Assembly (NCBI RefSeq): GCF_000724545.1
Contig: NZ_JHBV01000036.1
Location: 1 to 62,120, forward strand
Length of the DNA stretch: 62,120 nucleotides
From: Aureispira sp. CCB-QB1
GTDB taxonomy: Bacteria; Bacteroidota; Bacteroidia; Chitinophagales; Saprospiraceae
Reading direction: 5' to 3'
This document shows, one piece after another, positions 1-8,617 of the stretch. Made by a program: the position numbers and the translations under genes. Positions within the stretch are counted from its first letter, which is position 1. Each line of letters begins with the position of its first letter. The notes beneath the pieces were generated by a model, which saw only the letters and a list, made by a program, of their open reading frames with translations, made no database searches and was not told where the DNA came from.

Positions 1-240
1 TTTGTATAGATATTGAACACATCTTACAAATATAGTCTTCATTGTCTTTTTTTCTAACTTATCATACAATCTACATCACTACCAAAAATAGAATGGGCTT
101 AAAATAGAATTAATAACTGAAAAATGTAAAAAAAAAATAAAAAAAATGTCCTATTGCTGTGTTTTATTTTTATCCCAATTTGTGCATTAAAATTTTTCCT
201 AACTATTCATTAATCGGGGACAGGCATAAGTATAAAAAGC
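1..240. other. A/T-rich flank, no gene seen
   Basis: This left edge lies just past the stop of the first LRR gene on the minus strand. It is very A/T-rich, with A-tracts near 127-146, and I see no credible open frame, RNA gene or strong hairpin in it. It may hold the 3' untranslated end of the LRR operon. Confidence 0.5.
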
Positions 241-1365
241 TTAAAAGGTTATTTTAGTATTGGGTAAGTGCATTTGTATACTTTGTTGTTCTTCCAAGGA
301 CAACCGTTTATTTTGACTTAAATCTAAAGTAGTTAGTTGTTGCAAGTTTTGAATAGACGAAGGTAGTGTTTTGAGTTTATTGTTGTTCAGATTTAATACT
401 TTTAAGGAACTAGCATTACCAATACTATGAGGTAACTGTCGTAAAAAATTGCTGTACAAATCTAGATGAACCAATTGAGTTAGATTGCCAATGCTTTTAG
501 GTAACTCTATCAAACGGGTATGACCACATTCCAAGGTTTTGAGTTTTTGCAACTCTCCAATGTCATTGGGCAAATCCATTAAGGGATTATCATTTAATCT
601 CAAATGATTTAAGTGACTTAATTCTGAGATAAAAGAGGGCAATGAAGAAAGATTATTATCTGAAAGGTCTAAGTACTCCAAATTGTTAAACTGTTCTAGA
701 AAAGCAGGAAGTTCCTTTAGGTGTAAACGATCTAAAGATAACTTTTTGAGTCGTTTGAAATTCCCTATAAAAATAGGTACTGCTTCTAAAGGACAACTCG
801 AAAGTCTTAACATTTCTAATCGTTCCAACTGAGCCATGCTTTCAGGTAAATACTTGACTTGCGTAAAGCCAATGTTTAACTCCTCCAACGCTTGTAAGTT
901 TCCAATGCTCTCTGGAAGTGTTTTTAAGTCTCGACAGCCATAGAGTTTTAATTGTTTAAGTTCTGAGAGCTGTCCGAGAGACGCTGGCAACGATGTAATA
1001 GGGCAACTAGAAATACTAAGGGATTCTAAATTGGCAAGATTTCCAATTGAATCAGGAATTTCTTGAATTTCGTCATACTCAAAATGTAGTGTCTTGATGT
1101 GGTATTGACCATATGGAGTACCCCAAAGGTCTATTTTTTTTTGTTCTGAGCATTTACCCTCTTTGATGTAAGAAAAAATAGTGGGCAAAGATTGGACGCT
1201 TTTTCGATTGAATAATTCTAATAATGGTTGAAAATAAGCTTCTACCTCTGCAATTAATGCCTTGGGTTGGCTTTTTAAAAGCTGTATACCCAAGGCTGTA
1301 TTTTCATCGCCACTAATTAATAATTGGCAAATATGCTCCAAGTTTTTAGATTCAAAATTACTCAT
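241..1365 (-). CDS. Leucine-rich-repeat protein (downstream of pair)
   Basis: A 374-residue protein that is mostly leucine-rich repeats, about 11 units of roughly 23 residues with the pattern LPxSIGNLxxLxxLxLxxN, from about residue 95 to the C-terminus. LRR solenoids bind protein partners; no enzyme domain is present. The first 95 residues are not LRR and resemble the N-terminus of the neighbouring LRR protein (a shared LLxxF, then KC, then LWxTP pattern). No signal peptide or membrane segment is visible, so it is probably cytoplasmic. The start ATG overlaps the stop of the upstream gene in ATGAGTAA, so the two are very likely co-translated. The partner and role are unknown. Confidence 0.85.
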   Translation of the reverse strand: MSNFESKNLEHICQLLISGDENTALGIQLLKSQPKALIAEVEAYFQPLLELFNRKSVQSLPTIFSYIKEGKCSEQKKIDLWGTPYGQYHIKTLHFEYDEIQEIPDSIGNLANLESLSISSCPITSLPASLGQLSELKQLKLYGCRDLKTLPESIGNLQALEELNIGFTQVKYLPESMAQLERLEMLRLSSCPLEAVPIFIGNFKRLKKLSLDRLHLKELPAFLEQFNNLEYLDLSDNNLSSLPSFISELSHLNHLRLNDNPLMDLPNDIGELQKLKTLECGHTRLIELPKSIGNLTQLVHLDLYSNFLRQLPHSIGNASSLKVLNLNNNKLKTLPSSIQNLQQLTTLDLSQNKRLSLEEQQSIQMHLPNTKITF

Positions 1366-2782
1366 AACTTATGGTTGTTCTTGGTAATAAATCTTCAATT
1401 TTTTCTTTTTCTTCTTCGTCAGAACACAATGGGTTTTCTGATAAGAATAAGTGAGTAAGGTGTTGCAATTGAGCAATCGAATCAGGAAGGTGTTTTAAGT
1501 TATTTTTACTCAAAGAAAGTACTTTCAGATTTTCCATTTCACCAATGCTATCAGGCAAAGATTCTAATTGATTGTTGTAAACATATAACTTTTCTACTTT
1601 TTTTAGTGCGCCAATGGATGCTGGCAACGTTTTTAGCTGGTTGTGCGACAAAATTAAACCACTTAGTTCTGTCAAGGCACCAATGCTATCAGGCAAAGAT
1701 TCTAATTTGCCTTCTTCTAAATCTAAATAGGTAAGTTGTGAAAGTTGCCCTATTGTATCAGGTAGTGTTGTAAATGGATTTTTGTTAATTTCAATAGTTG
1801 TTAATTTACTTAGATTGCCGATAGATTCTGGTAAGGTATCTAATTGATTGTTGTTGGCTTTTAGCGTCTGTAGTTCTGTTAAGTTACCAATAGTTGTAGG
1901 CAATGATGTTAGCGAGCACCTTGCAATATTCAATTCTTCAAGTTGTGTTAATTTGCCAATACTGTCGGGCAATGTCTCTACTTTTTTGTTCCAAGATAAA
2001 TCTAGACTTTTTAGCTTAGAAAGTTCACCGATCCATGTTGGAACGGAACTAATCTGGCTAGTAGAAAAAACTAGCTTTTCTAATTGATGGAGTTTTTGAA
2101 TAGCTAGAGGTAGCTCAGACATCAAATTGTTGCCAGCAATAAGTTGCTTGAGGTTCGATAGATTGCCCAACGATTTTGGTAGTGACTTGAGAACAGGATT
2201 ACCATGTCTACGATCAGAATTGTAATAAACATTGAGGTATTCTAATGATTCTAGTTTGCCAATTGCTTCTGGTAGTTCAGGTAAAAAATTAAAGGCTAAG
2301 TATAAAAATCTAAGTTTGGATAGTTTTCCAATGCTATTAGGGAGTTTTTTTATCCGATTGTAATGCAGGTTTAAGATTTCCAATTCTGAAAAATCACCTA
2401 TGAAGGTAGGAACTTCACTAATTGTATTCTTCGCAACTCGTATGGCTTTTAGGTTTTTTAATGCTTTTAATTCTTTCGGAATTTCTTTCAGCTTTTTGCT
2501 GCGATCATATTTAAAAGCGTCAATGCGTTCGTCAAAAGGAGGAGTAGACCACAAGGCAACTTCTTGTGCATAAGTGCATTTATCAGCATCTATTTTTTTT
2601 AAAATCCCAGAAAGATCACTTAACTTTTTCTTTTTAAAGATTTTCAAAAGAGGCATTACTTTTTCTAATAATGCTGCATTTAATTCTTCTGACTCTTTTT
2701 TTAAGTCTTTCAAAGTATTTTTGCTGGTTGCTTCGTCTGTTAACAATGCGTTGTAGTATTCCTCTAGTGTTTTTTGACTCAT
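1358..2782 (-). CDS. Leucine-rich-repeat protein (upstream of pair)
   Basis: A 474-residue protein with about 15 leucine-rich repeats of the 23-residue LPxSIGxLxxL type following an approximately 90-residue helical N-terminal region rich in Lys, Glu and Leu. That N-terminal region shares the LLxIF, KC and LWxTP positions with the downstream LRR protein, so the two are paralogues with a common cap. No export signal is seen. It is the first gene of a two-gene minus-strand operon and is divergent from the ECF sigma gene across about 210 bp. Repeat proteins of this kind usually act as binding scaffolds; nothing in the sequence names the ligand. Confidence 0.87.
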   Translation of the reverse strand: MSQKTLEEYYNALLTDEATSKNTLKDLKKESEELNAALLEKVMPLLKIFKKKKLSDLSGILKKIDADKCTYAQEVALWSTPPFDERIDAFKYDRSKKLKEIPKELKALKNLKAIRVAKNTISEVPTFIGDFSELEILNLHYNRIKKLPNSIGKLSKLRFLYLAFNFLPELPEAIGKLESLEYLNVYYNSDRRHGNPVLKSLPKSLGNLSNLKQLIAGNNLMSELPLAIQKLHQLEKLVFSTSQISSVPTWIGELSKLKSLDLSWNKKVETLPDSIGKLTQLEELNIARCSLTSLPTTIGNLTELQTLKANNNQLDTLPESIGNLSKLTTIEINKNPFTTLPDTIGQLSQLTYLDLEEGKLESLPDSIGALTELSGLILSHNQLKTLPASIGALKKVEKLYVYNNQLESLPDSIGEMENLKVLSLSKNNLKHLPDSIAQLQHLTHLFLSENPLCSDEEEKEKIEDLLPRTTISYE

Positions 2783-2861
2783 TTTTTATTAAATTGAAGG
2801 TAGAAAGAAAGGTAAAATATATAATAAGGAGATTTTTATTAAGGACTTTCAAAGTAAGCAA

Positions 2862-2869
2862 TATATTTG
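2862..2869 (+). promoter_or_regulatory. Candidate -7 box upstream of the ECF sigma gene
   Basis: TATATTTG is an exact match to the Bacteroidota -7 consensus TAnnTTTG, about 125 bp before the sigma factor start, in the divergent gap with the LRR operon. I do not see a good TTTG -33 element at the expected distance, so this is only a candidate. Confidence 0.3.
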
Positions 2870-2995
2870 TAAAAATGGGTGTTTCAGGCTTTTTTAACAG
2901 CAAAACCTTTTGTTGGAAATAGAAAAAATAATTTTTTTTGAAACTAGGTGTAACTTTTTCTACAGTGCCTCGTCTTTGAAGTGAAATCACGCTAC

Positions 2996-3505
2996 ATGAC
3001 ACTAAAAGAATTTACATATCAACTCGTAGAATTGAAAGATAAGCTCTTTCGTTTTTCTGCTCGAATCGTTGGAGACGATGAGTTGGCAGAGGATGTTGTG
3101 CAAGATGTCGTTATCAAAATGTGGAATAAAAGAGAGAATCGACATGAGTACAAAAATTTAGAAGCATACTGCATGCGCATGACAAAAAATTTATCCATTG
3201 ATAAAACAAGAGCTAAAAGTTTTCAAAATATTTCTTTGGACAAGGCACCAGAGCAAGTTCAAGATAGCCAAAATCCTTATCAACAAACTGCTCAAAAAGA
3301 CACCGTATCACACATTCATCAGTTGATGCAAGAACTACCAGAAAAGCAGCGTATGGTGATGCAACTTCGAGATATTGAGGGGATGGAATATAAAGAAATA
3401 GCAGAAGCACTAGAGTTGCCTTTGAATCAAGTAAAAGTAAATCTGTTTAGAGCTCGTAAGAGCATCCGAACACAATTGTTAAATATAGAATCTTATGGAT
3501 TATAA
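2996..3505 (+). CDS. ECF-type RNA polymerase sigma factor
   Basis: A 169-residue sigma-70 family protein of ECF size. Region 2 is seen near residues 15-70 (DELAEDVVQDVVIKMW, the core-binding and -10 recognition segment). Region 4 is near residues 110-165, with LPEKQRMVMQLRDIEGM followed by a helix-turn-helix around YKEIAEALELPLNQVK. There is no region 1.1 or 3. I prefer the ATG at 2996 because it opens directly onto MTLKEF; a GTG at 2981 would add five residues. It overlaps the next gene by 11 bp, the usual arrangement of sigma and anti-sigma. It probably controls the DUF4252 genes downstream and its own operon (inference). Confidence 0.9.
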   Translation: MTLKEFTYQLVELKDKLFRFSARIVGDDELAEDVVQDVVIKMWNKRENRHEYKNLEAYCMRMTKNLSIDKTRAKSFQNISLDKAPEQVQDSQNPYQQTAQKDTVSHIHQLMQELPEKQRMVMQLRDIEGMEYKEIAEALELPLNQVKVNLFRARKSIRTQLLNIESYGL

Positions 3506-3956
3506 GACAATAAAAAAGATACTAGACAAATATTGGGAAGGAGAAACTTCTTTGAAAGAAGAACAATTGCTAAAAGATTACTTTAATAGCAACCAAGTAG
3601 CAAAAGAGTTAGAATCTTTTCGCCCTCTATTTGTCTATTATAAAAAAGAGCAAGAAAAAACATCTACTCAGTCCTTTGAAAAACTGAAAAAGAAACCTGT
3701 TGTTCATCGTTTGGTACCAACATGGTTGGTTGCAGCGGCTAGTATTGTTCTTGTATTAGCTGTAGGGACATTTTGTTATCTAAATCAAAGTAATTCTAAT
3801 ACGGCTATTTTTGCAGTAGATGAAACGACCAAGGATACTTATGAAGATCCTCAAAAGGCATATGAAGAGGCGAAAGCTGCTTTGATGCTAATTTCTAAAG
3901 GATTGAATAAAGGAATGACCAAAACGAAGGAAGGCGTTCAAAAAGCTAAACAATAA
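3495..3956 (+). CDS. Putative membrane anti-sigma factor
   Basis: A 153-residue protein with an acidic and lysine-rich cytoplasmic N-terminus (about residues 1-75), one transmembrane helix near 76-95 (VAAASIVLVLAVGTFCYL) and an approximately 55-residue outer segment. It overlaps the ECF sigma gene by 11 bp, which, with the single membrane helix and size, is the main argument for an anti-sigma role. I see no zinc-binding HxxxCxxC motif, so it would be of the non-zinc kind common in Bacteroidota. The outer segment is short and has no FecR-like domain. If the assignment is right, it holds the sigma factor at the membrane until an envelope signal arrives. Confidence 0.7.
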   Translation: MDYKTIKKILDKYWEGETSLKEEQLLKDYFNSNQVAKELESFRPLFVYYKKEQEKTSTQSFEKLKKKPVVHRLVPTWLVAAASIVLVLAVGTFCYLNQSNSNTAIFAVDETTKDTYEDPQKAYEEAKAALMLISKGLNKGMTKTKEGVQKAKQ

Positions 3957-4082
3957 AACGCATTACTAAACCCAATGTATTAAGAACCTTATCCTAATAG
4001 ATGCAGGATTGATCACCTGTTATAAAGTAAAGCTTTACGATAAATTAAAATCATTCAAAAACAAATTAGACCAAAACAAATT

Positions 4083-4532
4083 ATGAAAACAATTATCGCA
4101 ATTTTTATCGTAATCGCTTCTTTTTCTTTCACCATGCAAGCGCAAAATAATTTTATTGAAAAGCATATGAAAGCATATTTGAACGACGATCATTTTACCT
4201 CTATGAATTTTGCTTTGAGCAACTTGCTTTCAAAAGAAATGCTCAAAGAAATTCAAGCAGAATTAGGAAAGGCAGAGCATAAATTTGCCAAATTGATCAA
4301 AAACTTAAGCAAAATGACGCTTTTGATGACCGAAAAACAGCCTCAACAGTATTATAAAGAAACGATGGCTTTGATCAAGAAAAATAAATACATGCCTTTG
4401 ATGACTGTCAAGGAGGGCAAAAGTGGTGGGATGAATATTTTGGTTCGAGAGGGCAAAAAAGGTGTCGAAGAGGTCTTGATGTTAGCTGGTGGTGAAGATG
4501 ATTTTGTCTTGATATCTTTTTCAAATAAATAG
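4083..4532 (+). CDS. Exported DUF4252-like protein, first of three
   Basis: A 149-residue protein with a signal peptide ending about residue 20 (FSFTMQA/QN). The rest follows the DUF4252 layout: a short helical N-terminal part (FIEKHMKAYLNDDHFTSMNF), a middle section with LxxMTLLMTEK, YYKETMALI, and a C-terminal half with LMTVKEG, then LVREGKKGVEEVLMLAGGEDDFVLISF. The function of DUF4252 is not established; members are small exported proteins found largely in Bacteroidota. It is the first of three tandem copies behind the sigma/anti-sigma pair, with 126 bp before its start. It ends shortly after the LISF strand and lacks the tail seen in the next copy. Confidence 0.82.
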   Translation: MKTIIAIFIVIASFSFTMQAQNNFIEKHMKAYLNDDHFTSMNFALSNLLSKEMLKEIQAELGKAEHKFAKLIKNLSKMTLLMTEKQPQQYYKETMALIKKNKYMPLMTVKEGKSGGMNILVREGKKGVEEVLMLAGGEDDFVLISFSNK

Positions 4533-4606
4533 GGGAAATAATTTTAAAGAAAATTAAAAAACAACAAAATTCGCTAGGAGCTAGTGAATTGCTAAAACAA
4601 TATACA

Positions 4607-5122
4607 ATGAAAAATATAATCACAATATTGGTGCTATTCTTCGCCATACAAGGAGCATTTGCACAGGAGAATGCAATAGAAAAATATTTTCAAAAATACG
4701 AAGATAAAGAGGCATTTACCTCTGTTTATGTGAGCGAATATATGTTTAGTCTGTTTGCTGATATAGATATGGAGAGCTCAGAAGACAAGGAGGTAATGGA
4801 GATTTTGCAGGGGTTGAAGAGTTTGCAGGTGCTAACAACTGAGAAAGATGGTAAAAAATACTATGAAGAAGCCATTAAATTGGTCAATCCTAAAGAATAC
4901 AAGGTCTTGATGAAAGTGCGAGATGGAGATACCAATGTTCGGTTTTTAATCAAAAAAGAAGGTAGCCAAGTAAAGGAGTTGTTACTTTTAGTAGGGGGAG
5001 AGGAGTTTGTTCTACTAAGTATAGTCGGCAATGTTGACTTAAAAAAGATCTCTAAACTTGCCAAACACATGGATATACAAGGTATGGAGCATTTGGACAA
5101 GGTCGAAGGCGAGGCACACTAA
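4607..5122 (+). CDS. Exported DUF4252-like protein, second of three
   Basis: A 171-residue exported protein and the most typical DUF4252 member of the three. The signal peptide runs to about residue 19 (FAIQGAFAQ). Then come the FFQKYEDKEAFTSVYVSEYMF-like start of the domain (about residues 23-45), LQVLTTE, YYEEAIKLV, LMKVRDG and VKELLLLVGGEEFVLLSI, followed by VDLKKISKLAKHM. An upstream TTG at 4589 is possible, but the ATG at 4607 gives the clean signal peptide. It lies 74 bp after the first copy and 32 bp before the third, so they are probably one transcript. Paralogy with its neighbours is clear by eye but the copies have diverged strongly. Confidence 0.85.
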   Translation: MKNIITILVLFFAIQGAFAQENAIEKYFQKYEDKEAFTSVYVSEYMFSLFADIDMESSEDKEVMEILQGLKSLQVLTTEKDGKKYYEEAIKLVNPKEYKVLMKVRDGDTNVRFLIKKEGSQVKELLLLVGGEEFVLLSIVGNVDLKKISKLAKHMDIQGMEHLDKVEGEAH

Positions 5123-5154
5123 ATTTTATCTCATCACACCAAAAAGACAAAACA

Positions 5155-5712
5155 ATGAAAGCAATAATTATTCTATTACTAATTAGCATGAGCAGTGCAT
5201 CAATGGCTCAAAACTTGGAATTAGATGCTTTTTTTATCAAGCATAGACACCACCCCAATACGATTGCGATGGCACTTCCTGGCTGGTTGGTCAAGTTTGG
5301 ACTAAATGCTTCTGAAGCAAAGGAGGATGTGGATGAATACAGACCATTATTAAGAGGATTGAACAACATTCGTTTGTTGGTCATGGAAGAAAAAAATTAT
5401 GCTTCTCAAAAGGAGATCAATCGCCTAATTACTAGTGTACGCAAACACCGTTATGTCGATTTGCTTTCGGTCAAAGAAGGCACGACTTCGGTACACATTC
5501 TGGTAAAAGAAAAGAAAACTAAAAAACGAGATTTGATTCGACATGTGATGATTTTGGTAGCCGAAGAAGATGAATTAGTCTTACTAACTTTAAATGGTCG
5601 TTGGAAAAAAGAACTGTTGCAAAAAGCACTGAAAGATGGCAATATAGATTTCTTAGGTGGGGTGGTTGATGGGCATCGTTCAACTGAAACAACTGCCGTA
5701 GCACAACTATAA
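5155..5712 (+). CDS. Exported DUF4252-like protein, third of three
   Basis: A 185-residue protein with a short signal peptide (ISMSSASMAQ, cleavage near residue 19). It keeps the DUF4252 order (FFIKHRHHPNTIAMALPGWL, then LNNIRLLVMEEKN, LLSVKEGTTSVHILVKEK, HVMILVAEEDELVLLTLNG) but is the most divergent copy and is more basic. The C-terminal approximately 25 residues extend beyond the domain with low-complexity Gly, Thr and Ala. It is last in the cluster and is followed by an intrinsic terminator at 5758-5790. The role is unknown; its position makes it a likely target of the nearby ECF sigma factor. Confidence 0.78.
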   Translation: MKAIIILLLISMSSASMAQNLELDAFFIKHRHHPNTIAMALPGWLVKFGLNASEAKEDVDEYRPLLRGLNNIRLLVMEEKNYASQKEINRLITSVRKHRYVDLLSVKEGTTSVHILVKEKKTKKRDLIRHVMILVAEEDELVLLTLNGRWKKELLQKALKDGNIDFLGGVVDGHRSTETTAVAQL

Positions 5713-5757
5713 GTATAACCAATCATAGCCTAACCAACTTGTACTTTGAATAGTATG

Positions 5758-5790
5758 GCTCAAGTGAACTGGATTCGCTTGAGCTCTTTT
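5758..5790 (+). terminator. Intrinsic terminator after the DUF4252 cluster
   Basis: GCTCAAGTGAA pairs with TTCGCTTGAGC (5774-5784) across a five-base loop, with one G-T pair, and is followed by TCTTTTATTT. This is a standard intrinsic terminator closing the sigma/DUF4252 operon about 45 bp past the last stop. Confidence 0.8.
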
Positions 5791-5840
5791 ATTTCAATCT
5801 GAAATAGTTTTTTATCCTATCTTTTCCTTGAAATACTTAT

Positions 5841-5885
5841 CATTCACAATAGTTGCATTATAACAACCTACAACTATTGCGAATG
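5841..5885. repeat. 15-bp inverted repeat just past the lon stop
   Basis: CATTCACAATAGTTG (5841-5855) pairs with CAACTATTGCGAATG (5871-5885) with one wobble position and a 15-base loop. It sits 13 bp past the end of lon and has no strong T-tract on either strand, so it may be a 3'-end stabilising hairpin or weak terminator for lon. Confidence 0.6.
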
Positions 5886-5898
5886 AAACAGCCTAATT

Positions 5899-8346
5899 TT
5901 ATTGAGGAGAACTCAATGCTAAATTTAAGACTTCTTGCATTTTCTTAACATAGTGAAATTGTACTCCTTGGATGTATTCAGGGTTAATTTCTTTGACATC
6001 CTTTTCATTATCTGCGCACATGATAATTTCCTTCACACCAGCACGTTTAGCTGCCAATACCTTTTCTTTGATTCCCCCTACAGGCAAGACTTTACCACGG
6101 AGAGTAATTTCTCCCGTCATAGCTAAATGTTGGCGTAATGGACGTTTGGTGAAAGCAGAAGCCAAGGCACTTAGCATGGTAATACCAGCCGAAGGACCAT
6201 CTTTGGGAATTCCACCCGCCGGAACGTGGATGTGTACATTCGTTTCATCAAAAGCTTCCGCTTGGATGCCCAACGGTTCTCCATGCGCTCTTAAATAACT
6301 TAAAGCAGTTGTTGCTGACTCTTTCATAACATCGCCCAAGTTTCCAGTTAGGATTAGCTTTCCTTTACCTCTACTCAAACTAGATTCTATAAATAAAATA
6401 TCTCCTCCAACACTAGTCCAAGCCAAACCAACAGCAACACCAGGTTCTTGTTCTTCTTCAAAGATATCATCTAAGTTGACCTTTTTGGGACCTAAAATAG
6501 TACTAATATCTTCTGGACTTAGATTTTTGTTAGTATTCGTCTTAGTGACCACTTTTTTGGCAACATGACGCATAACCTTAGCAATTTCACGATCCAAAGA
6601 GCGAACGCCAGATTCACGTGTATAGTCCGAAATAACTTTGTTTAAGGCAGCATCATCTAGAACAATATCTTCTTCTGTTAAACCATGCTCTTTTAGTTGC
6701 TTTGAAACCAAGTGGCGTTTGGCAATTTCTAATTTTTCCTCTACCGAATAGCCATTAACTTGGATGATTTCCATACGGTCTAGTAAAGCAGGTTGAATAC
6801 TTTGCAACGAGTTGGCGGTAGCGATGAATAAGACTTTAGACAAGTCATATTCCAATTCTAAATAATTATCATAAAAAGAAGTATTTTGCTCAGGATCTAG
6901 AATTTCTAATAGGGCAGAAGAAGGATCGCCTTTATAGCTTGTTCCTAGCTTGTCAATCTCATCCAAAATAAACACAGGATTATCTGATTCTGCCTTTTTT
7001 AGCGACTGAATGATACGCCCAGGCATTGCACCGATGTACGTTTTGCGATGTCCACGCAATTCAGATTCATCATGTACCCCTCCGAGAGACATGCGGATAT
7101 ATTTTCGACCAATGGCTTTGGCAATCGAACGCCCCAACGATGTTTTCCCAACACCAGGAGGACCTACCAAGCACAAGATTGGTGATTTCATATCTTGTCT
7201 TAATTTCAAAACAGCCAAGTGCTCTAAAATTCTATCTTTTACTTTGTCCAAACCAAAGTGATCACTGTCCAAAATCTCTTCTGCCGAAGACAAATCAAAG
7301 GAATCTTCTGTGACTTCGTTCCACGGCAAATCGACCAATACTTCTAGGTAGTTGACCAAAATAGAGTGTTCTGGTGCAGCAGGGTTCATGCGTTTTAACT
7401 TACGCAGTTCTTTATCAAACTTATCTTGAACTGTTTTGGACCATTGTTTATTTTTAGCCTTTTCCTCTAAATCGGAAATATCATTTTGAGTAGGAGATTC
7501 TCCCAACTCTTCTTGAATTTTCTTCAATTGTTGGTTCAGGATATAATCACGCTGTTGTTTCTCCATGTCACCATGAACATCTACCTCAATTTTTTGCTTC
7601 AATTCCAGTACCTGCAACTCATGATTCATGTGTTGAAGAATTTCATCTGCTTTATCTTCTGTTCGTTCAATTTCGAGCAAAGCTTGTTTGGTAGCAATAT
7701 CTACATTTAGATTAGAACCGATGAAATTGACCAAAAAGTGCTGACTCTTGATGTTTTGAAGCATCAACGAAGCATCGTTAGGAATATTGGGAGAGAGCTT
7801 AATGATCTTTTCAGCCAAATCTCGCATCGAAGAAACGATAGCTAAGAATTGAGGTGTGTTATTAGGTACCTCAATTTTGGCAAACTCTAAAGAACCTTTT
7901 AGAAACGGTTCTGATTGTAACAATTGCTTTAGTTCTAATTTTTGACGTCCTTGAAGGATAGCGGTTGTGGTACCATCAGGCATTTTTAATACCTTTAAAA
8001 TTTTGGCAACCACACCAACTTTGAACAAATCCTCTTGCATAGGATCTGCTACTTTGATATCTCGTTGTGTTAGAACCGCAATATTCTTATCCGAATGGTA
8101 AGCTTCGTTTACTGCAGCAATAGATTTTGGGCGCCCCACTGTAATTGGAATAATAACTCCAGGAAATAAAACAGTGTTTTTAAGTGCTAGAATGGGTAAA
8201 ATGTCAGGGTAATCTTCCTGCTCATTTTCGTCGAATCCTTGCTCGTTGATTGAAAAAAGAGGTAAAAAATCTACTTCGTCATTACTTCCACTTAGCATTT
8301 GCAATTGTATATTATTAGGTAAATTAATATTTGTTCTTGATTTCAC
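5899..8346 (-). CDS. lon: ATP-dependent protease La (Lon)
   Basis: An 815-residue Lon protease, close to the usual size. It degrades misfolded and regulatory proteins in the cytoplasm as an ATP-driven hexamer. The N-terminal LON substrate-binding domain runs from about residue 45 to 245 (starting near [15 protein letters not shown]). The AAA+ domain has the Walker A GPPGVGKT near residue 390 and Walker [11 protein letters not shown]. The C-terminal protease domain has the catalytic serine in [11 protein letters not shown] (about residue 718) and the lysine in the [14 protein letters not shown] segment (about residue 760). All key residues are present. It stands alone, convergent with the DUF4252 cluster, with about 270 bp to the next gene upstream. 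Confidence 0.98.
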   Translation of the reverse strand: MKSRTNINLPNNIQLQMLSGSNDEVDFLPLFSINEQGFDENEQEDYPDILPILALKNTVLFPGVIIPITVGRPKSIAAVNEAYHSDKNIAVLTQRDIKVADPMQEDLFKVGVVAKILKVLKMPDGTTTAILQGRQKLELKQLLQSEPFLKGSLEFAKIEVPNNTPQFLAIVSSMRDLAEKIIKLSPNIPNDASLMLQNIKSQHFLVNFIGSNLNVDIATKQALLEIERTEDKADEILQHMNHELQVLELKQKIEVDVHGDMEKQQRDYILNQQLKKIQEELGESPTQNDISDLEEKAKNKQWSKTVQDKFDKELRKLKRMNPAAPEHSILVNYLEVLVDLPWNEVTEDSFDLSSAEEILDSDHFGLDKVKDRILEHLAVLKLRQDMKSPILCLVGPPGVGKTSLGRSIAKAIGRKYIRMSLGGVHDESELRGHRKTYIGAMPGRIIQSLKKAESDNPVFILDEIDKLGTSYKGDPSSALLEILDPEQNTSFYDNYLELEYDLSKVLFIATANSLQSIQPALLDRMEIIQVNGYSVEEKLEIAKRHLVSKQLKEHGLTEEDIVLDDAALNKVISDYTRESGVRSLDREIAKVMRHVAKKVVTKTNTNKNLSPEDISTILGPKKVNLDDIFEEEQEPGVAVGLAWTSVGGDILFIESSLSRGKGKLILTGNLGDVMKESATTALSYLRAHGEPLGIQAEAFDETNVHIHVPAGGIPKDGPSAGITMLSALASAFTKRPLRQHLAMTGEITLRGKVLPVGGIKEKVLAAKRAGVKEIIMCADNEKDVKEINPEYIQGVQFHYVKKMQEVLNLALSSPQ

Positions 8347-8617
8347 GTGCTTTTATTTTTGTCAGAATACTTGCCAATTTGTCATTGGTAGACACAAAGT
8401 CATCTACTAGGTTTTATTGGTGTTGTATTGCTTTTACTAGCCTATTTTGTTAAAAATCAGTATTGTTTTAAAGTATTAGGCTTGGTAGCTTCTGAGAATT
8501 ATTCAAGGAATGTGCCATTCCAATTTTTAACAATTTTTCGTACAATTTGTCAGTTAAGTAATGTTCAAAAAAATAAGTTTTCAAAATTTTGCTGCAAGCC
8601 GAGAGATTATTTTTTTA

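Noticed and set aside
2634-3002. A 122-codon minus-strand open frame over the LRR start and the sigma factor start
   Set aside because: It overlaps two well-supported genes in another frame, has Lys/Phe-rich composition of A/T-rich noncoding DNA, and no domain.
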